A stretch of DNA of 64,000 bases from Diphasiastrum complanatum (GCA_029204225.1 CM055108.1:19129779-19193778), one strand, 5' to 3'; positions 1-11,128 are shown, numbered from the stretch's first letter. The notes: generated by a model from the letters alone, not told the origin. Program-made: numbers and translations.

Positions 1-485
1 AAGACTGGTAGCGAAGGGTTTCTCTTAGAGATACGGTATTGACTACTCTGAAACCTTCTCTCCTGTTGTCAAACATTCATCCCTACGTTTGTTGTTTGCA
101 TATGCATCAACTTATGACCTCAGGATCCACATTGTGGACGAGAAGACAGCCTTCTTGCATGGCGAATTAGATGAAGAGGTCTACATGGATCAACCTCCAA
201 GATTTGTCTCGAATTCACTTCCTGACTATGTATGAAGAATGCATAGAAGCATCTACGGTCTGAAGCAATCAGCCCGACAATGGTACAAGAAGAAGGATCA
301 GGCCTTGAAATCATTGGGACTCAAGCCTCTATTGGCTGACTCCAATGGCTATGTATAGATGGGCAGATCATCATAGTGGATGTATATGTGGACGATATTC
401 TAGACTTTGCAAGAGTGGGCAGCTAATTGCTGAAGTAAAGACAGACATCTCGAAGCATTTTAGATAGTGGATCTGGGAGAAGCCA
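1..485 (+). pseudogene. Copia family A reverse transcriptase remnant
   Basis: Frame +1 reads as the middle of a Ty1/copia reverse transcriptase: an ETFSPVVKHSSLR block, the AFLHGELDEEVYMDQP block and the IYGLKQSARQWYKK block, in the usual order. In-frame stops fall near positions 40, 232 and 357, and the YVDD catalytic motif is lost after about 380. The 5' part of the element lies outside the window. The sequence runs directly into an LTR remnant like that of the complete family A copy at 56649-61984, so the two are probably relatives. Notably the complete copy lacks exactly this RT region. Identification as copia RT is firm; family placement is inference from the adjoining LTR. Confidence 0.8.
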
Positions 486-1092
486 GGTGTGATTAGTTGT
501 AGATGTATAATCACTCTAATCTTAGGTTTACATAGAGAGACCATACTTATGGGATAATACTTGACATATATCAGAACAAGATACACAGAGTGTAACCAAG
601 AGAAAAGACACTGAAGAAGTCTGATGCTAGTAAGCAATCAAGGCAAACACAGACAGAAGCTCCGTCTATGTGTAGAAGATAACTTTGTCTAGGATCAGAA
701 GATCCAATTGTCCACTAGTGAAGCGAGACTACTACTCATGAGAGAACCGTGCTTCTCTCACACCAACGCACTGCGTGGACTCGCATGCAGTGTCCTAAAG
801 AAATCAGAGAAAATCAATATAGATTATTTTCTGGTTGTGTCTGATCTTGGATGTTGAATGCTTATGCTATTTATTTCATATGTCTGAGTTTTCTTGTTTC
901 CTTTGAATTTCGCACCTTGGTTGAAATAAAGTCAAATGCTGTATTAATTTTATGAACGTAGATAAGTAGTAACTGACTACTCTCTGGAGAATTGTAGGAG
1001 TTTTTCAACTGGCAGTGCCCAGCAAACGCATTTGAACTCCATCTGAATCTTGAAAGAGAGTCGCGACTGTTTTGTGAATTTTTCTCCCCCTA
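486..1092 (+). repeat. Family A LTR remnant (5' part missing)
   Basis: The sequence from the TGATTAGTTGTAGATG block to the end follows the same order as the two LTRs at 56649-57530 and 61184-61984: TAATCACTCTAATCT, a GAGAG hairpin next to CCAACGCACTG (731-778), TTGGTTGAA, CTGGAGAATTGTAGG and GGCAGTG. The first 270 or so bases of the LTR are absent. Similarity decays near 1090, where minus-strand copia E begins. Confidence 0.65.
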
Positions 1093-1107
1093 GATTCATT
1101 ACATGTA

Positions 1108-2000
1108 TTAGAGCATCTCACGATTCTCATCAAGCCATACTTTTGCTTCTTCACCAACTTTCACAAATCCAGGTGGTTGCTCCATGTAGATCTCCTCCTC
1201 AAGATGACCATTGAGGAAAGCATTAGATACATCAAATTGAAACATCCTCCAATTGTGATAACATGCAAGTGAAATGAGAATTCTTATAGTTACCATAATT
1301 GCAACAGGTGCAAAAGTGTCTTCATAATCAAGACTTTGAAGAATATCCTTTGGCACAAAGTCTTGTTTTGAATTTGTTGATGGATCCATCATTGTTGTAT
1401 TTGATCCTGAACACCCATTTGCATCCAATGATATGCATGTTGGTAGGTGGATTGACAAGCTCCCATGTGTTGTTTGACATCAAGGCATACTCGAGGGTCA
1501 TTGCTTCAACCCACTCCTTGGATTGAAGTGCTTCTTGGACATCTCTTGGCTCTTCATGTGATATGAAGAATGCATGATAGGAAGTGCCTCCTACATCCTC
1601 CACTTGCTTTCCTCTCTCCACATATGAGAGCCTACTTGGCTCGAATCTTTCTCTTATGGACCTTCTAGGTGCATGTGCTTGAGGTTGCTCCTCCTCAAGC
1701 CTTGCCCCCCACATGTCTTGAACAACATCAAGATTGATAATGGTAGATCCTGCATGAGATTCCTTGATCTTTGTCTCATCCAAGTTATACTTCTGATCTT
1801 CATGGAAGATCACATCTCTTATAGCATTCTTGTTAGTAGAGGGAGCATAAAGTTCCTTGGAAGGTGCATGTCCAACAAAAATGCCTCTAATAGCACTAGG
1901 ACCATTCATTTTCCTAGTCTCTAAAGGAACATGCACATAGCATAAACAACCAAATATCCTAAGATGATCTACCTTAGGCTTTTCTTTATACACAAGCTAT
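1108..2000 (-). pseudogene. Copia E: integrase C-terminal region and reverse transcriptase, truncated
   Basis: Two overlapping minus-strand frames together read as copia polyprotein. The upstream frame (1993 to 1328) holds the post-integrase block HLRIFGCLCYVHVP, a linker and the start of RT (TWELVNPP, GCKWVFRIKYNNDGSINKFK). The second frame (1458 to 1108) carries DTFAPVA, the FDVSNAFLNGHLEEEIYMEQPPGF block and then stops. A frameshift therefore lies near 1330-1460, and the rest of RT and all of RNase H are missing. On its 5' side it is fused directly to a protease segment (see 2000-2400), so most of the integrase is deleted. A non-functional fragment. Confidence 0.8.
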
Positions 2001-2400
2001 TGTCACCAAGGTGAACAAATTTCTGAGTACTTTAAGGTGTATAGGACTCGAAACAGCCAATGAGGCTAGTCATGTGCTGAGTGGCTCCAGAATCCAGGAA
2101 CCAAGAACTGTTGCCAAATGCTCCTTGATGATTGGTCATGAAGGCATCATGATCCGCTTCTTGAATAGGCTGTGGAGCTTCTACAGCTGCATTTGCCACT
2201 TGATTTGACTGTCCTTTGCTGTTGTTCTTCGCTTGAAATATTCGACAGTCTTGTATTTTGTGATTGTTTCGTTTGCAGTATCTGTAGAACAGTTTTTTCT
2301 TTGTCTGCGGATTCGACTGTTTCTTGTGCTGAGCTGGTTCTTCTTTTGCTTTGTCATGCTCTTGTTGGTGTACAAGGCGTGAGAATCAGCTGAGGAACTC
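2000..2400 (-). pseudogene. Copia E: zinc knuckle and protease segment
   Basis: Read on the minus strand, this contains a CX2CX4HX4C zinc knuckle (YRYCKRNNHKIQDC), as found at the end of copia gag, followed by the protease block WFLDSGATQHM with an intact DSGA catalytic motif and the VHLGDNS strand. The arrangement matches copia B at 5379-5700 closely, so E and B are the same family here. After VHLGDNS the sequence jumps at about 2000 into the integrase C-terminal part. Confidence 0.75.
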
Positions 2401-2485
2401 GAGGCTTCGTTCCTTCACGTGTCTTCCTGCAACAAAATAGTAATGACTCTTGAAAGAGTCAATAATGGATGAGTCGTGATGATCA

Positions 2486-2977
2486 TCACCTAGCTGTCGT
2501 AAGAACTTGGCAAGTTGTAAGCAGTTGCATAACTGTGTCTTGATCGTCTATGACAGATCTGATAGCGGCCATTTGTCTTAGCAGGTTCTTGAATTGATTA
2601 ATGTGATTCTGCATAGAATCACCATTTGTCATCTTGAGGGAGTAGAATTTCTTCATGAGATGTAGCTTGGAAGCTATATCTCGCGCTTCGTATAGTGTGC
2701 TCAAGATGTCCCAGAATTCTTTCGATGTCTGAGCCTCGGATACATGGCCGATCTGGGTATCCGTGATGTTGAGGATAATCAGCGCGAAGGCTTTTCTATC
2801 CTTCAGCTTCCATCTGGTGATTGCCATGTCGTCCGCTTCGGGTTTCTCTTCTACACCTGTAACAACGTCGTACAATTCTTTTGCCATTAGTATAGTTTTC
2901 ATCTTAAATTGCCACAGATGGTAATTGGCTCCATCAAGCTTGTCCATGATAGGACTGGCTTTCCCTTGGGAATCCAT
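2486..2977 (-). pseudogene. Copia E gag (UBN2-type), C-terminally broken
   Basis: A 163-codon minus-strand ORF beginning MDSQGKASPIMDKLDGANYHLW, the start typical of Ty1/copia gag of this family. It includes the NYHLWQFKMKTILMAKELYDVV and FWDILSTLYEARD blocks. Compared with copia B gag (4674-5330), the last 15 residues are aberrant (a frameshift near 2510), removing the region before the zinc knuckle. The family's gag forms the virus-like particle in the cytoplasm. The start is set by the conserved MDSQ and by position just after the primer-binding site. Confidence 0.8.
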
Positions 2978-3120
2978 GTGGAAGAGTTAGTCTGAGTGAT
3001 AGGAGAAACTATCAGTGACTTAAGTATGAAAATCTGATACTGAAAAATACAGAACAAGAAAACAATTACTCTATCGGCTAGTAGAGTCTTGTACTGTGGA
3101 AGCTTATCAAGCTATGAAAA

Positions 3121-3134
3121 TAGCTCTGATACCA
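3121..3134 (-). other. Primer-binding site of copia E
   Basis: The minus strand reads TGGTATCAGAGCTA, the complement of the 3' end of initiator methionine tRNA, the usual primer of plant copia elements. It lies immediately inside the LTR that ends (CA on the minus strand) at 3135. Confidence 0.8.
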
Positions 3135-3434
3135 TGTTGGAGAGAGGGAGATGAACGAGTTGAGAAAAGGTGTCATATGTTAGAAACGAAAAATAAGCTC
3201 AAAGAGGTAAGACGAACACGAACAAGAAACGAACTCGAACAAGAAACGAATGAGAAACGAACTCGAACAGAAAATGTTCGTGTACAGTAGAACGAGCTAT
3301 ACGACTCTCTCCGTAAGCATGACTACACCTATCAGAACGAACAAAACAGTAGTGATGGGAATCACAGTCGTTCTTGATTACGTAGCCAAACTTTAATAAA
3401 TGAATGAAGCTCCAGAAGAATGGTTTGTTGTGAA
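3135..3434 (-). repeat. Copia E 5' LTR, 3' portion only
   Basis: On the minus strand the sequence ends CTCTCTCCAACA directly before the PBS, as do the B-family LTRs. It also shares the GATAGGTGTAGTCATGC and TTTGGCTACGTAATCA blocks with the B LTRs. The promoter-containing 5' part is absent: near 3430 it abuts the truncated plus-strand LTR of copia B in head-to-head orientation. Confidence 0.65.
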
Positions 3435-4485
3435 GCCTTTTTGCTACAGTCAATTTTCTCTTAAAGTGACACTATAGAAAATTGAGAGTAAAAATGCAGT
3501 GTTGTATTTTTTCACATTTTTTGCCTGTCAGGAATTGCGAGTAAAAATGTAGAGTCGCATTTTTTGCATTTTTCAAAGTGCATCAAATGTTAAGGAAATG
3601 ACTTTGGCAAAGTGCGGGGCTACTCCAAATATTAAGAAAATGAGATTTTGTGACACTGTTACATTTCTCGCAAAAAGCCGACATTGTCGTCTTTTTGTGA
3701 CACTTTGGATTTTTACGATGACAATTTACGTTCATTTCTGCAGAGTGACAGTTACGTTCATTTATGTAGACAGACTATTTACGGCCAAATGTCACCGCTT
3801 ATTAGCAAGCAACTTTTGAGAAAAACTGGATGAATGCCAACAAACTCCAATCAACTGGCCTCTGCATTTGACGACCTAATTGCTTAGTATAAATAGTTGT
3901 TCATATTCCTATATCAACATGATCTATACTATCAGATCAAGTATTGAATAGTTAGCTCTCTCTCAAGTCTGCGAGCTTGAGCACTCTTGAACATTCTAGT
4001 TTAGTTCTTTAGAGTTGATTAGAGATTTCCATTGCACTTACTGCTTATCAATAATTGCGCTTAATTCAGACTTTTATTTAGTCACTCAAAAAAAGCTTAG
4101 AGTACGCGACTTCGATCCGCAAACTTGTTGTACTCATTTACTTTTGTTTTGTTTCATACTGACTAATACTATCTTTTATTGTGTTCAGGTTTGTCTCAGA
4201 ATGTATGCGTTTCTGTAATTCTTCACGAAAAATTATTTGTCTAATAATTCAATGTTTTAAATGTTTGGCTACGTAATCACTGTAGTATGATTTCAAAGTT
4301 AGTTACTATAAAATTGAACATGATTTTTATCACTATTATTTTGTTTGAAATTGATAGGCGTAGTCATGCATGAAGAAAGAGGAAGATAGTTTATTCCGCT
4401 ACGCACGATAAGTTTTCTTTCTTGTGTTTCGAATTATTTGTATTTGATTCTTTTAGACCTATCTTTTACACACCTCTTTCCAACA
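3435..4485 (+). repeat. Copia B 5' LTR (5' truncated)
   Basis: From CTTTTTGCTACAGTCAATTT onward it parallels the 3' LTR (8829-9887). It ends TTTCCAACA at 4485 just before the PBS. The first 190 or so bases present in the 3' LTR, including TGTTGGATTATTC, are missing. The U3 part carries degenerate internal repeats of GTCGCATTTTTTGCATTTTT. Confidence 0.85.
3888..3896 (+). promoter_or_regulatory. TATA box of the copia B 5' LTR
   Basis: TATAAATAG in the context TTGCTTAGTATAAATAGTTG. The same box is at 9285-9293 in the 3' LTR, TATAAAAAG occurs at the same place in the copia H LTR (36466-36474, minus strand), and the F/G LTR has a damaged TATGAATC. Conservation across four LTRs supports a promoter role. 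Confidence 0.65.
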
Positions 4486-4498
4486 TGGTATCAGAGCG
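4486..4498 (+). other. Primer-binding site of copia B
   Basis: TGGTATCAGAGCG directly follows the LTR end (CCAACA), matching the complement of the initiator methionine tRNA 3' end. Confidence 0.85.
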
Positions 4499-4673
4499 TT
4501 GATTCTTGTTCAAGGCCTAATACTATATCAGAGCGCAAGCTCTTATACTTGATATCTTTCCCGATATCAAATTATTCTTCAGTTCGAATCAATTTGTTTC
4601 GGTATCAGAGAATTGATTTCCAATTGTAGTGCAACATGATATCTCTCTTAACGACAACAATCCAAAGTTTCAA

Positions 4674-5520
4674 ATGGAATTTCAAAGTAAAGCTGGTCTT
4701 ATCGCAGACAAGCTGAATGGATCCAATTATCATTTTTGGAAATTTAAGATGAAGACCTTGCTAATCGCCAACGAGTTGTGGAATGTTGTTACAGGTATCG
4801 AAGTGAAACCTGAAGACAACACAGAATAATCAAAATGGAAATCGAAGGATGGTAAAACTTTCATGCTTATTATCCTCAATATATCAGATACTCAAATTGG
4901 CCACATAATTGAAGCTAAGACTTTGAAAGAAGTTTGGGACATCCTGAACTCACTATATGATGTGAGAGACGTAACTACTAAGTTACATCTTAAAAAAAAA
5001 TTCTTCACACTCAAGATGTCAAATAATGATATTAGCCAATTTAAGAATCTCTTGCAATAGATGGCCGTTGTCGGATTAGTCATAGACGATCAAGACGCAG
5101 TCATGACATTGCTTTCAAGCCTGCCCTCTACATATGAGAACTGGGTGATGTTCGTCATGACACACTCAGATTTAACTCTTACCAGAGTTATCACTATGTT
5201 GTTGCAAGAAGATAATCGAAGAAGTCAAGACACTTCGTCTACCTCTTCATCTCATGCTCTATATGTCAACAAAGGCTCGGAACGACATAAGCAGAAAAGC
5301 TCCAAGCACTCTACATCGAATCAAAAATAGACTCAAAGTCAAGAACAATCATCAAATTCACATTCGTCGAAGAAGAAGATGTTTTGCAGGTATTGCAAAT
5401 GCAATAACCATGAGATCCAGGATTGCCAAATTCTCAAAGCGAAGAACGCAGCCAAGCAACCTGATCAACAAGAAAATACAATTACAGCATCTCCTGAAGT
5501 CGAAATGGACGAAGGTGCTT
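4674..5520 (+). pseudogene. Copia B gag with CCHC zinc knuckle
   Basis: Begins MEFQSKAGLIADKLNGSNYHFW and continues through WNVVTGIEVKPED, IILNISDTQIGHI, VWDILNSLYDVRD and TYENWVMFVM, the copia gag (UBN2) signature. In-frame TAG/TAA stops fall at 4827, 5058 and 5328. The next in-frame stretch carries a CX2CX4HX4C knuckle (CRYCKCNNHEIQDC) at 5382-5423 that would bind retroelement RNA. The frame is otherwise maintained, so the decay is mostly by point mutation. Copia G at 54150 is a close relative. Confidence 0.85.
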
Positions 5521-5885
5521 TTATGGTCAAAGACAAATACGTGGATTTGGATGCAGATTCGTGGTTTTTGGATTCTAAAGCCACTCAACATATGACCAAT
5601 CATTGTGAGATTTTCCAATCCTATATGTCTTTCAACACAAAGAAGTATGTTCATCTTGGTGATGATAGCACTCACACTATCGAAAGTGAAGGCATTGTAA
5701 GATTAAGATTCCAGCATGATAAATTCAAACTACCATCAAAAGTCTTGTATGTTCCTAAACTCTCTACAAATTTGTTATCAGTAAGTAGAATTACAGATTT
5801 AGGTCATAAGGTGGAGTTTGAGTCTGATCAATGTAGAATTATTGATAGGAGTAATAAGATCCTTGTACTCAACAAGAGGCATTGA
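5521..5885 (+). pseudogene. Copia B protease domain, active site mutated
   Basis: In the frame that runs on from the zinc knuckle, WFLDSKATQHM occupies the place of the aspartic-protease motif LDSGAT; the glycine is replaced by lysine. It is followed by VHLGDDS, LPSKVLYVPKLSTNLLSVSRI and EFESDQCRI, the standard copia protease tail that leads into the pre-integrase region. The catalytic aspartate is present, but the substitution would be expected to abolish activity. Confidence 0.8.
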
Positions 5886-6954
5886 TACTTATTGGCACAT
5901 TGTTATTTTGAAGCCTTGAGAACCTCTATCGTTGTCAATAAAGTATTACTATGACATCATCGCTTAGGACACTTGAATTATGCATCTGTTTCGAACTTGT
6001 CTAGACAGTCCCTATAGTACTTGATCTCGACTATCCTTCTGGTAAAGTTGACCTCCTTGTCTGCCATAGCTACATCCTTGGAAAGCAAACTAGGATTCCT
6101 TTTAGATCAAGTCATAGGCATGCAACAAAAGGTCTGTTAGATGTTGTTTATACAGATATATGTAGACCTATGCAAACTCCTTCATTGCTAGATGCAAAGT
6201 ATTTCATTACCTTTATCGATGAATTCTCCAGAAGAATAGCTATTGACTTCATTAAATAGAAATAAGAGACTTTCATCAAGTTCAGACAATTCAAAGAGCA
6301 TGCAGAAAATCAGACTAGCAAACGAACAAAAGCAATGAGGTCAAATAACGGGGGAGAATATATCTCCACCAAATTCAAGGAGTACTGCCTTAATAATGAC
6401 ATTGAGCAATAATACATTACCTCCTACTCGCCTCAGTCAAATGGTCTTGCTGAGAGAAAGAACAAAACCTTAGTCGAATCGGCAAAGTGCATGTTATCAC
6501 ATGCGCCAATTCCGAAGTCTTTCTGGGCTGAAGCTGTTTCAACAACAACCTATATGCAGAATAGATGTCCTACTAAAGGTCTCTTAGACAAAAGACCATT
6601 CGAAGTTTGGACAGGTACCAAACCTTCTTTATCAAACTTATGAGTTTTTGGATGTACTGCTTATGCGTAGATTCCTCACGATCTCAAGAAGAAGCTTGAC
6701 TTCTAGAGTATCAAATGTATTTTCATCAGCTACACTACTTCAGATCAAGCCTACAAGTTGTTCGATTCCATCGAGTCGAAAATATTCACTAGCCGGGATG
6801 TCATCTTCATTAAAGATCAATTTCAAGACCTCAAGAGAAAAGACACAACCCATCCAGCCGAACTGTCAGATTCTCCTGACATATTGAACTTTCCAGTTCC
6901 TCAGTCGACTATTCCCCTTGAAGGACCAAGCTCATCTACTCTTGACGAATAACA
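5886..6954 (+). pseudogene. Copia B integrase region, heavily interrupted
   Basis: Across several frames with many stops one can read HHRLGHLN (HHCC zinc module), a region with IYVDLCKLLHC where the first catalytic aspartate is expected, TSYSPQSNGLAERKNK (the third catalytic residue, E), and the C-terminal IFTSRDVIFIKDQF block. It joins host DNA and retroelement cDNA in the nucleus in working copies. Here frameshifts and stops make it inert. Confidence 0.7.
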
Positions 6955-7035
6955 AATTAATGGTGAATCAAAAGATGATGATGTTGTAGTTCAACAACTA
7001 CAGTATGATGAAAATTATCAACTTCCTCTATTTTT

Positions 7036-8096
7036 CAGAAGATCATCAAGAGCTAGCAGACCACTTATCAGGTATATCGACGAGTCTGCAGCCTACCTTG
7101 TTCACTAGTCGACGATTGTCAAAGAGACACTCAGTTAGCCAGATTTTGATCTCTGGAAAGAAGCTATGGAAAGAAACGTAGTTGATTGCAAATGAATTTT
7201 CAAAATCAAGTACAAAGCAAACGGAAGCATCGACAGAAGAAAAGTCCGACTTGTCACCAGAGATTTTTTTCAGACTTACAATGTCGATTATACTGAGACT
7301 TTCAGTCCAGTAGTCAAGCATTCTTCTATTCAACTTTTGTTATCATTTGCTGCTGCAGCAGATTCGAAAATACATCAAATGGATATACAGACATCATATC
7401 TCAATGGAGTTATTGAAGAAGACATTTACATGGTGCAACCCGAAGGTTATATTATCGAGGGTAAACACAGTCATGTGTGTAAACTCCATAAGGCACTTTA
7501 TGGCTTGAAGCAATCTGTTCGAGCATGGTTTCAAAGGATCAATACTTTTCTTATTGATCACGGCTACACACCTAGCTCTTCAGATTCAAATGTTTACTTC
7601 AAGACAGTGCAACAATCTTTTATCATTATCGCTTTGTATGTGGACAACACATTGCTCTTCAGCAACAATATCGATCTAATAAAAGAAAACAAGTCAATGC
7701 TATCTTTTGAATTCGACATGACCAATTTGGGCCAAGCTCATTTCTACCTTGATATTCAAATCCATAGAGACATAAATCAAACGTTGATTTACATTACTCA
7801 ATAGAGGTACATCTACAATATGTTAGTCAGATATAATCTAGTTAATTGCAAGTTAGTTGTCTTACCAATGGAACCAGGTCTCAAATTGTCAAAGGACCAA
7901 TGTCCTCAAACAATTCAAGAGAAGCAACAGATGCGTGAGTATCCTTACCATTCTATTATAGGATCTCTTATGTATGCTATGATCTATACCAGACCAGACA
8001 TAGCTTTTGCAGTCAGCTCTCTAAGTCAGTATATGACCAACCCTGGTGTAACACATTGGAGGGCTCTTATCAGAGTCATGAGATATTTTTGAGCTA
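7036..8096 (+). pseudogene. Copia B reverse transcriptase
   Basis: The blocks run ETFSPVVKHSSIQLL, MDIQTSYLNGVIEEDIYMVQPEG, LHKALYGLKQSVRAWFQ and, at 7637-7648, YVDN in place of the catalytic YVDD. The frame then reaches SLMYAMIYTRPDIAFAVSSLSQYM. About 20 residues before the VVDCK block are deleted relative to copia H. Stops at 7802 and 8090 break it. The YVDN change alone would be expected to inactivate polymerisation. Confidence 0.85.
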
Positions 8097-8600
8097 CTAT
8101 GGACTTTTGCATTTGTTATGGAGTAGTCGACAATGACAGACTCAATTTACTCATTGGTTTTACAAATGCAAGTTGGGCAGAAGATGTAGACACTCGTAAA
8201 TCCACTTCTGGATTTACATTCTTCCTCAACAATGGTCCTATTTCTTGGAATAGTCGCAAACAATCTTCAATAGCTCTATCTTCTACAGAGTCAGAGTATA
8301 TTGTAGTCTCACAAGCTACAAGGGAAACAATTTGGTTGAGAAACTTACATTCAAATATCAGTCTGAATCAATATGCTCCGACATTATTATTTTAATAATC
8401 AAAGTGCCATTGCCTTATCAGCCAACCCTAGATTCCATTTTAGGAGTAAGCACATTGAACTGAAGTATCATTATGTCAGAAGCAAAGTTCTCAACAAAGA
8501 GGTCAGATTGCAGTACTGTCGAACGCAAGATATGACAACATATATTTTTAAAAAAACATTAAGCTTCGATGCACACAGAAAGTTGTACAGAACTAAGTTT
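8097..8600 (+). pseudogene. Copia B RNase H
   Basis: Reads FTNASWAEDVDTRKSTSGF, SWNSRKQSSIALSSTESEY, then after a stop at 8393 a frame with NNQSAIALSANPRFHFRSKHIEL and YVRSKVLNKEV. This is the C-terminal domain of copia pol. A one-base shift near 8390 splits it. The polypurine tract follows at once. Confidence 0.85.
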
Positions 8601-8629
8601 AAAGGTCAAGGCATTCATGGATTCAAATT

Positions 8630-8638
8630 AAGGGGGAG
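8630..8638 (+). other. Polypurine tract of copia B
   Basis: AAGGGGGAG immediately before the 3' LTR start (TGTTGG), the plus-strand primer site. The same tract is present on the minus strand before the H LTR (36721-36729) and in the tract beside the C LTR (55818-55828). Confidence 0.85.
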
Positions 8639-9887
8639 TGTTGGATTATTCTCCTTCCTACTAATCGACTAATCGATTTTTCAATCTTCATCTAGCTGTT
8701 TATCCAGTTTTGCAGATTCTCCCGTGTTTTATACAGTATGCAAAATTACAAGTGTCTTACACAGTTTGTAGAAATACATGAAGTTTGACAATAGTGTCAA
8801 AAATTTTCTCTCACTACAAAACCCGACACTGTCGTCTTTTTGCTACAGTCAATTTTCTCTTAAAGCGACACTGTCAAAAATTGTCAGTAAAAATACAGTG
8901 TCGCATTTTTTGCATTTTTTGCCTGTTAGGAATTGCGATTAAAAATACAGAGTCACATTTTTTGCATTTTTCAAAGTGCATTAAATGTTAAGGAAATGAC
9001 TTTTTCAAAGTGTGGGGCTATCCCAAATATCAAGAAAATGAGATTTTGCGACGTTGTCGCATCTCTCACAAAAAGCTGACACTGTTTTCTGTTTGCGACA
9101 TTGTCAGTTTTCTGATGATAGTTTATGTTCATTTTTGTAGAGTGACAGTTACATTCATTTATGCAGACAAACTATTAGTGACCAAATGTCACCGCTTATC
9201 AGCAAGCAACTTCTAAACAGAAGTAGATGAATGTCAGTAGACTCCAACCAACTGGTAGCCGCATTTGATGACCTAATTGCTTAGTATAAATAGTTGTTCA
9301 TATTCCTACATCAACATGATCAGAACTATCATATCAAGTATTGAATAGTTAGCTCTCTCTCAAGCTTGCGAGTTTGAATACTCTTGAGCATTCTAGCTCA
9401 GTTCTTTAGAGTTGATTAGAGATTACTATTGCGTTTACTGCTTATCAGTAGTTGCACTTAATTCAGACTTTTATTTAGTCATTCAAAAATAGCTTAGAGT
9501 ACGCCGCTTCGATCCGCAAACTTGTTGTACTCATTTACTTCTGTTTCATTTCATACTGAATCAATACTATCTTTTATTGCATTGAGGTTTGTCTCAAAAT
9601 GTATGCGTTTCTGTAATTCTTCGCGATAGATTATTTGTCTGATAATTCAATGCTTTAAATGTTTGGTTACGTAATCACTATAGTATTGATGATTTCAAAG
9701 TTAGTTACTATAAGATCAAACGTGATTTTTATCACTATTGTTTTGTTCGAAATTGATAGGCGTAGTCATGCATGAAGAAAGAGAAAGATAGTTTATTCCG
9801 TTGTGCACGATAAGTTTTCTTTCTTGTTGTTCGAATTATTTTTATTCGAGTTTTTTAGACCTATCTTTTACACACCTCTTTCCAACA
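8639..9887 (+). repeat. Copia B 3' LTR (complete, about 1.25 kb)
   Basis: Begins TGTTGGATTATTC after the polypurine tract and ends CTTTCCAACA, giving the TG...CA ends of an LTR. TATA box at 9285-9293. Internal degenerate repeats with GTCGCATTTTTTGCATTTTT lie at about 8830-8970. Confidence 0.9.
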
Positions 9888-11112
9888 CTATCCACTATGG
9901 TTAGGATGAAGCAGATGAGAATAGATGTTTTCTCTTCTGCTTTTGTCGCAGGGCCTCTCGCATCTTGAATCCTCCAAGGCGAACAAGAAGGCATAACCGA
10001 AGCAGGTGGTTGTCTGAGATTAAAAAGGTCGACCAACGTGTTGATTCTCAGGGCTCCCTTCTACCGTACGGTTCGCCAGATCATGAGAGTTGATCTGGGA
10101 AGTTTTGTTAGATTCACACTGGGGGCACTTCAATGCTTCAAGAGGACATTGAGGATTACCAAAGCCTATTTTTTGAGGACTCATTTTTGCTTGCTATTCA
10201 TGCCAAGTGGGTAAACTATCTCAGCCTTGATCCATAAGATCTGACAAAATACCATCTGATAAATCCTTGCAAACAAATAAAGCTGGTTTTTTTGAACACT
10301 TGCACGTGAGAAAAAATCAACAAATATATGCAATGAGAGAAACCAACTTATAGTAAGACAAACTATTCGTCGCGAATGATTTGCGAAGAGCTAGATGGTG
10401 CTCGACTGATAATTAGTCGCGAAAGACAAGACTAAATGTTAGTCATCTATTACCATAAAGAACAACTAGAAAGATCAGACAAAATGAATGATAAGCATAG
10501 CAATATTAACATAGATCTGAATGCAGAACAAAGAACTGTATCAGATTAAGTATATCATGTATACATGCAGCATGGAGGCAGATTAAAATGGGATTTAAGG
10601 AGAGTAGAGGGAATAAATCCAACAAAAAGTTAACTTGAAAGACTTTTTATCAACATTGGAAGCAGATTTTGAGGATGATATGCTAGTCGACTCTGATGAA
10701 AAAGATGAGTATTCGACCTCATCGGCTGAAAACAAGTATTCAAAATATCTCAAGTTCTGAACTAAGAGGCATTAGTGAAAATTCCTTAGAAAATGTACTT
10801 TGAAACAAAAAAATGTATATTATAATTCAAGCCCTTTTGTATTTTAATGGACTTTAAAAAATCATGTGTTGTCTTGAAATGTTATGTTGTATGTACTTAT
10901 GATGGTTTTATGAAGTTTGCAAAAAAAAAAACTTGTAGTGTGTTATTGAAAATAGACACTTTTTGACATTTTTTTTTTTACAATTTAGATAATCCTTAAA
11001 AAAAACCCACAATTTTGGCCTAAAACTAGGACCACTAAAACATATCGAAAATGATGCGAATCGAAGCGAACCGAAATGAGACGAAATGAAACATGAACGA
11101 AACGAAACGAAT
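9888..11112. other. No recognisable gene
   Basis: Short interrupted frames only; the longest (minus, 10036-9842) has no family features. The right part (10800-11110) is A-rich with A runs at 10921-10930. At 11040-11110 many short GAAACGAA-type repeats lead into the candidate primer-binding site below. Confidence 0.4.
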
Positions 11113-11127
11113 CGAGCTCTGATACCA
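11113..11127 (-). other. Candidate primer-binding site
   Basis: The minus strand reads TGGTATCAGAGCTCG, a methionine-tRNA type PBS, one base inside a possible LTR end at 11129. No gag could be read to its left, so the element is probably only an LTR with a short internal remnant. Confidence 0.5.
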
Positions 11128-11128
11128 C

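Larger units (their letters stand above)
3435..9887 (+). mobile_element. Copia B: near full-length Ty1/copia retrotransposon, decayed
   Basis: The order is truncated 5' LTR (3435-4485), PBS (4486-4498), gag with zinc knuckle (4674-5460), protease (5520-5885), integrase (5886-6954), reverse transcriptase (7036-8096), RNase H (8097-8580), polypurine tract (8630-8638) and full 3' LTR (8639-9887). The gene order gag-PR-IN-RT-RH defines Ty1/copia. Stops interrupt every domain, and both the protease and RT active sites are mutated, so it cannot be autonomous. Left-flank duplication cannot be tested because the 5' LTR is truncated at the junction with copia E. Confidence 0.9.
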
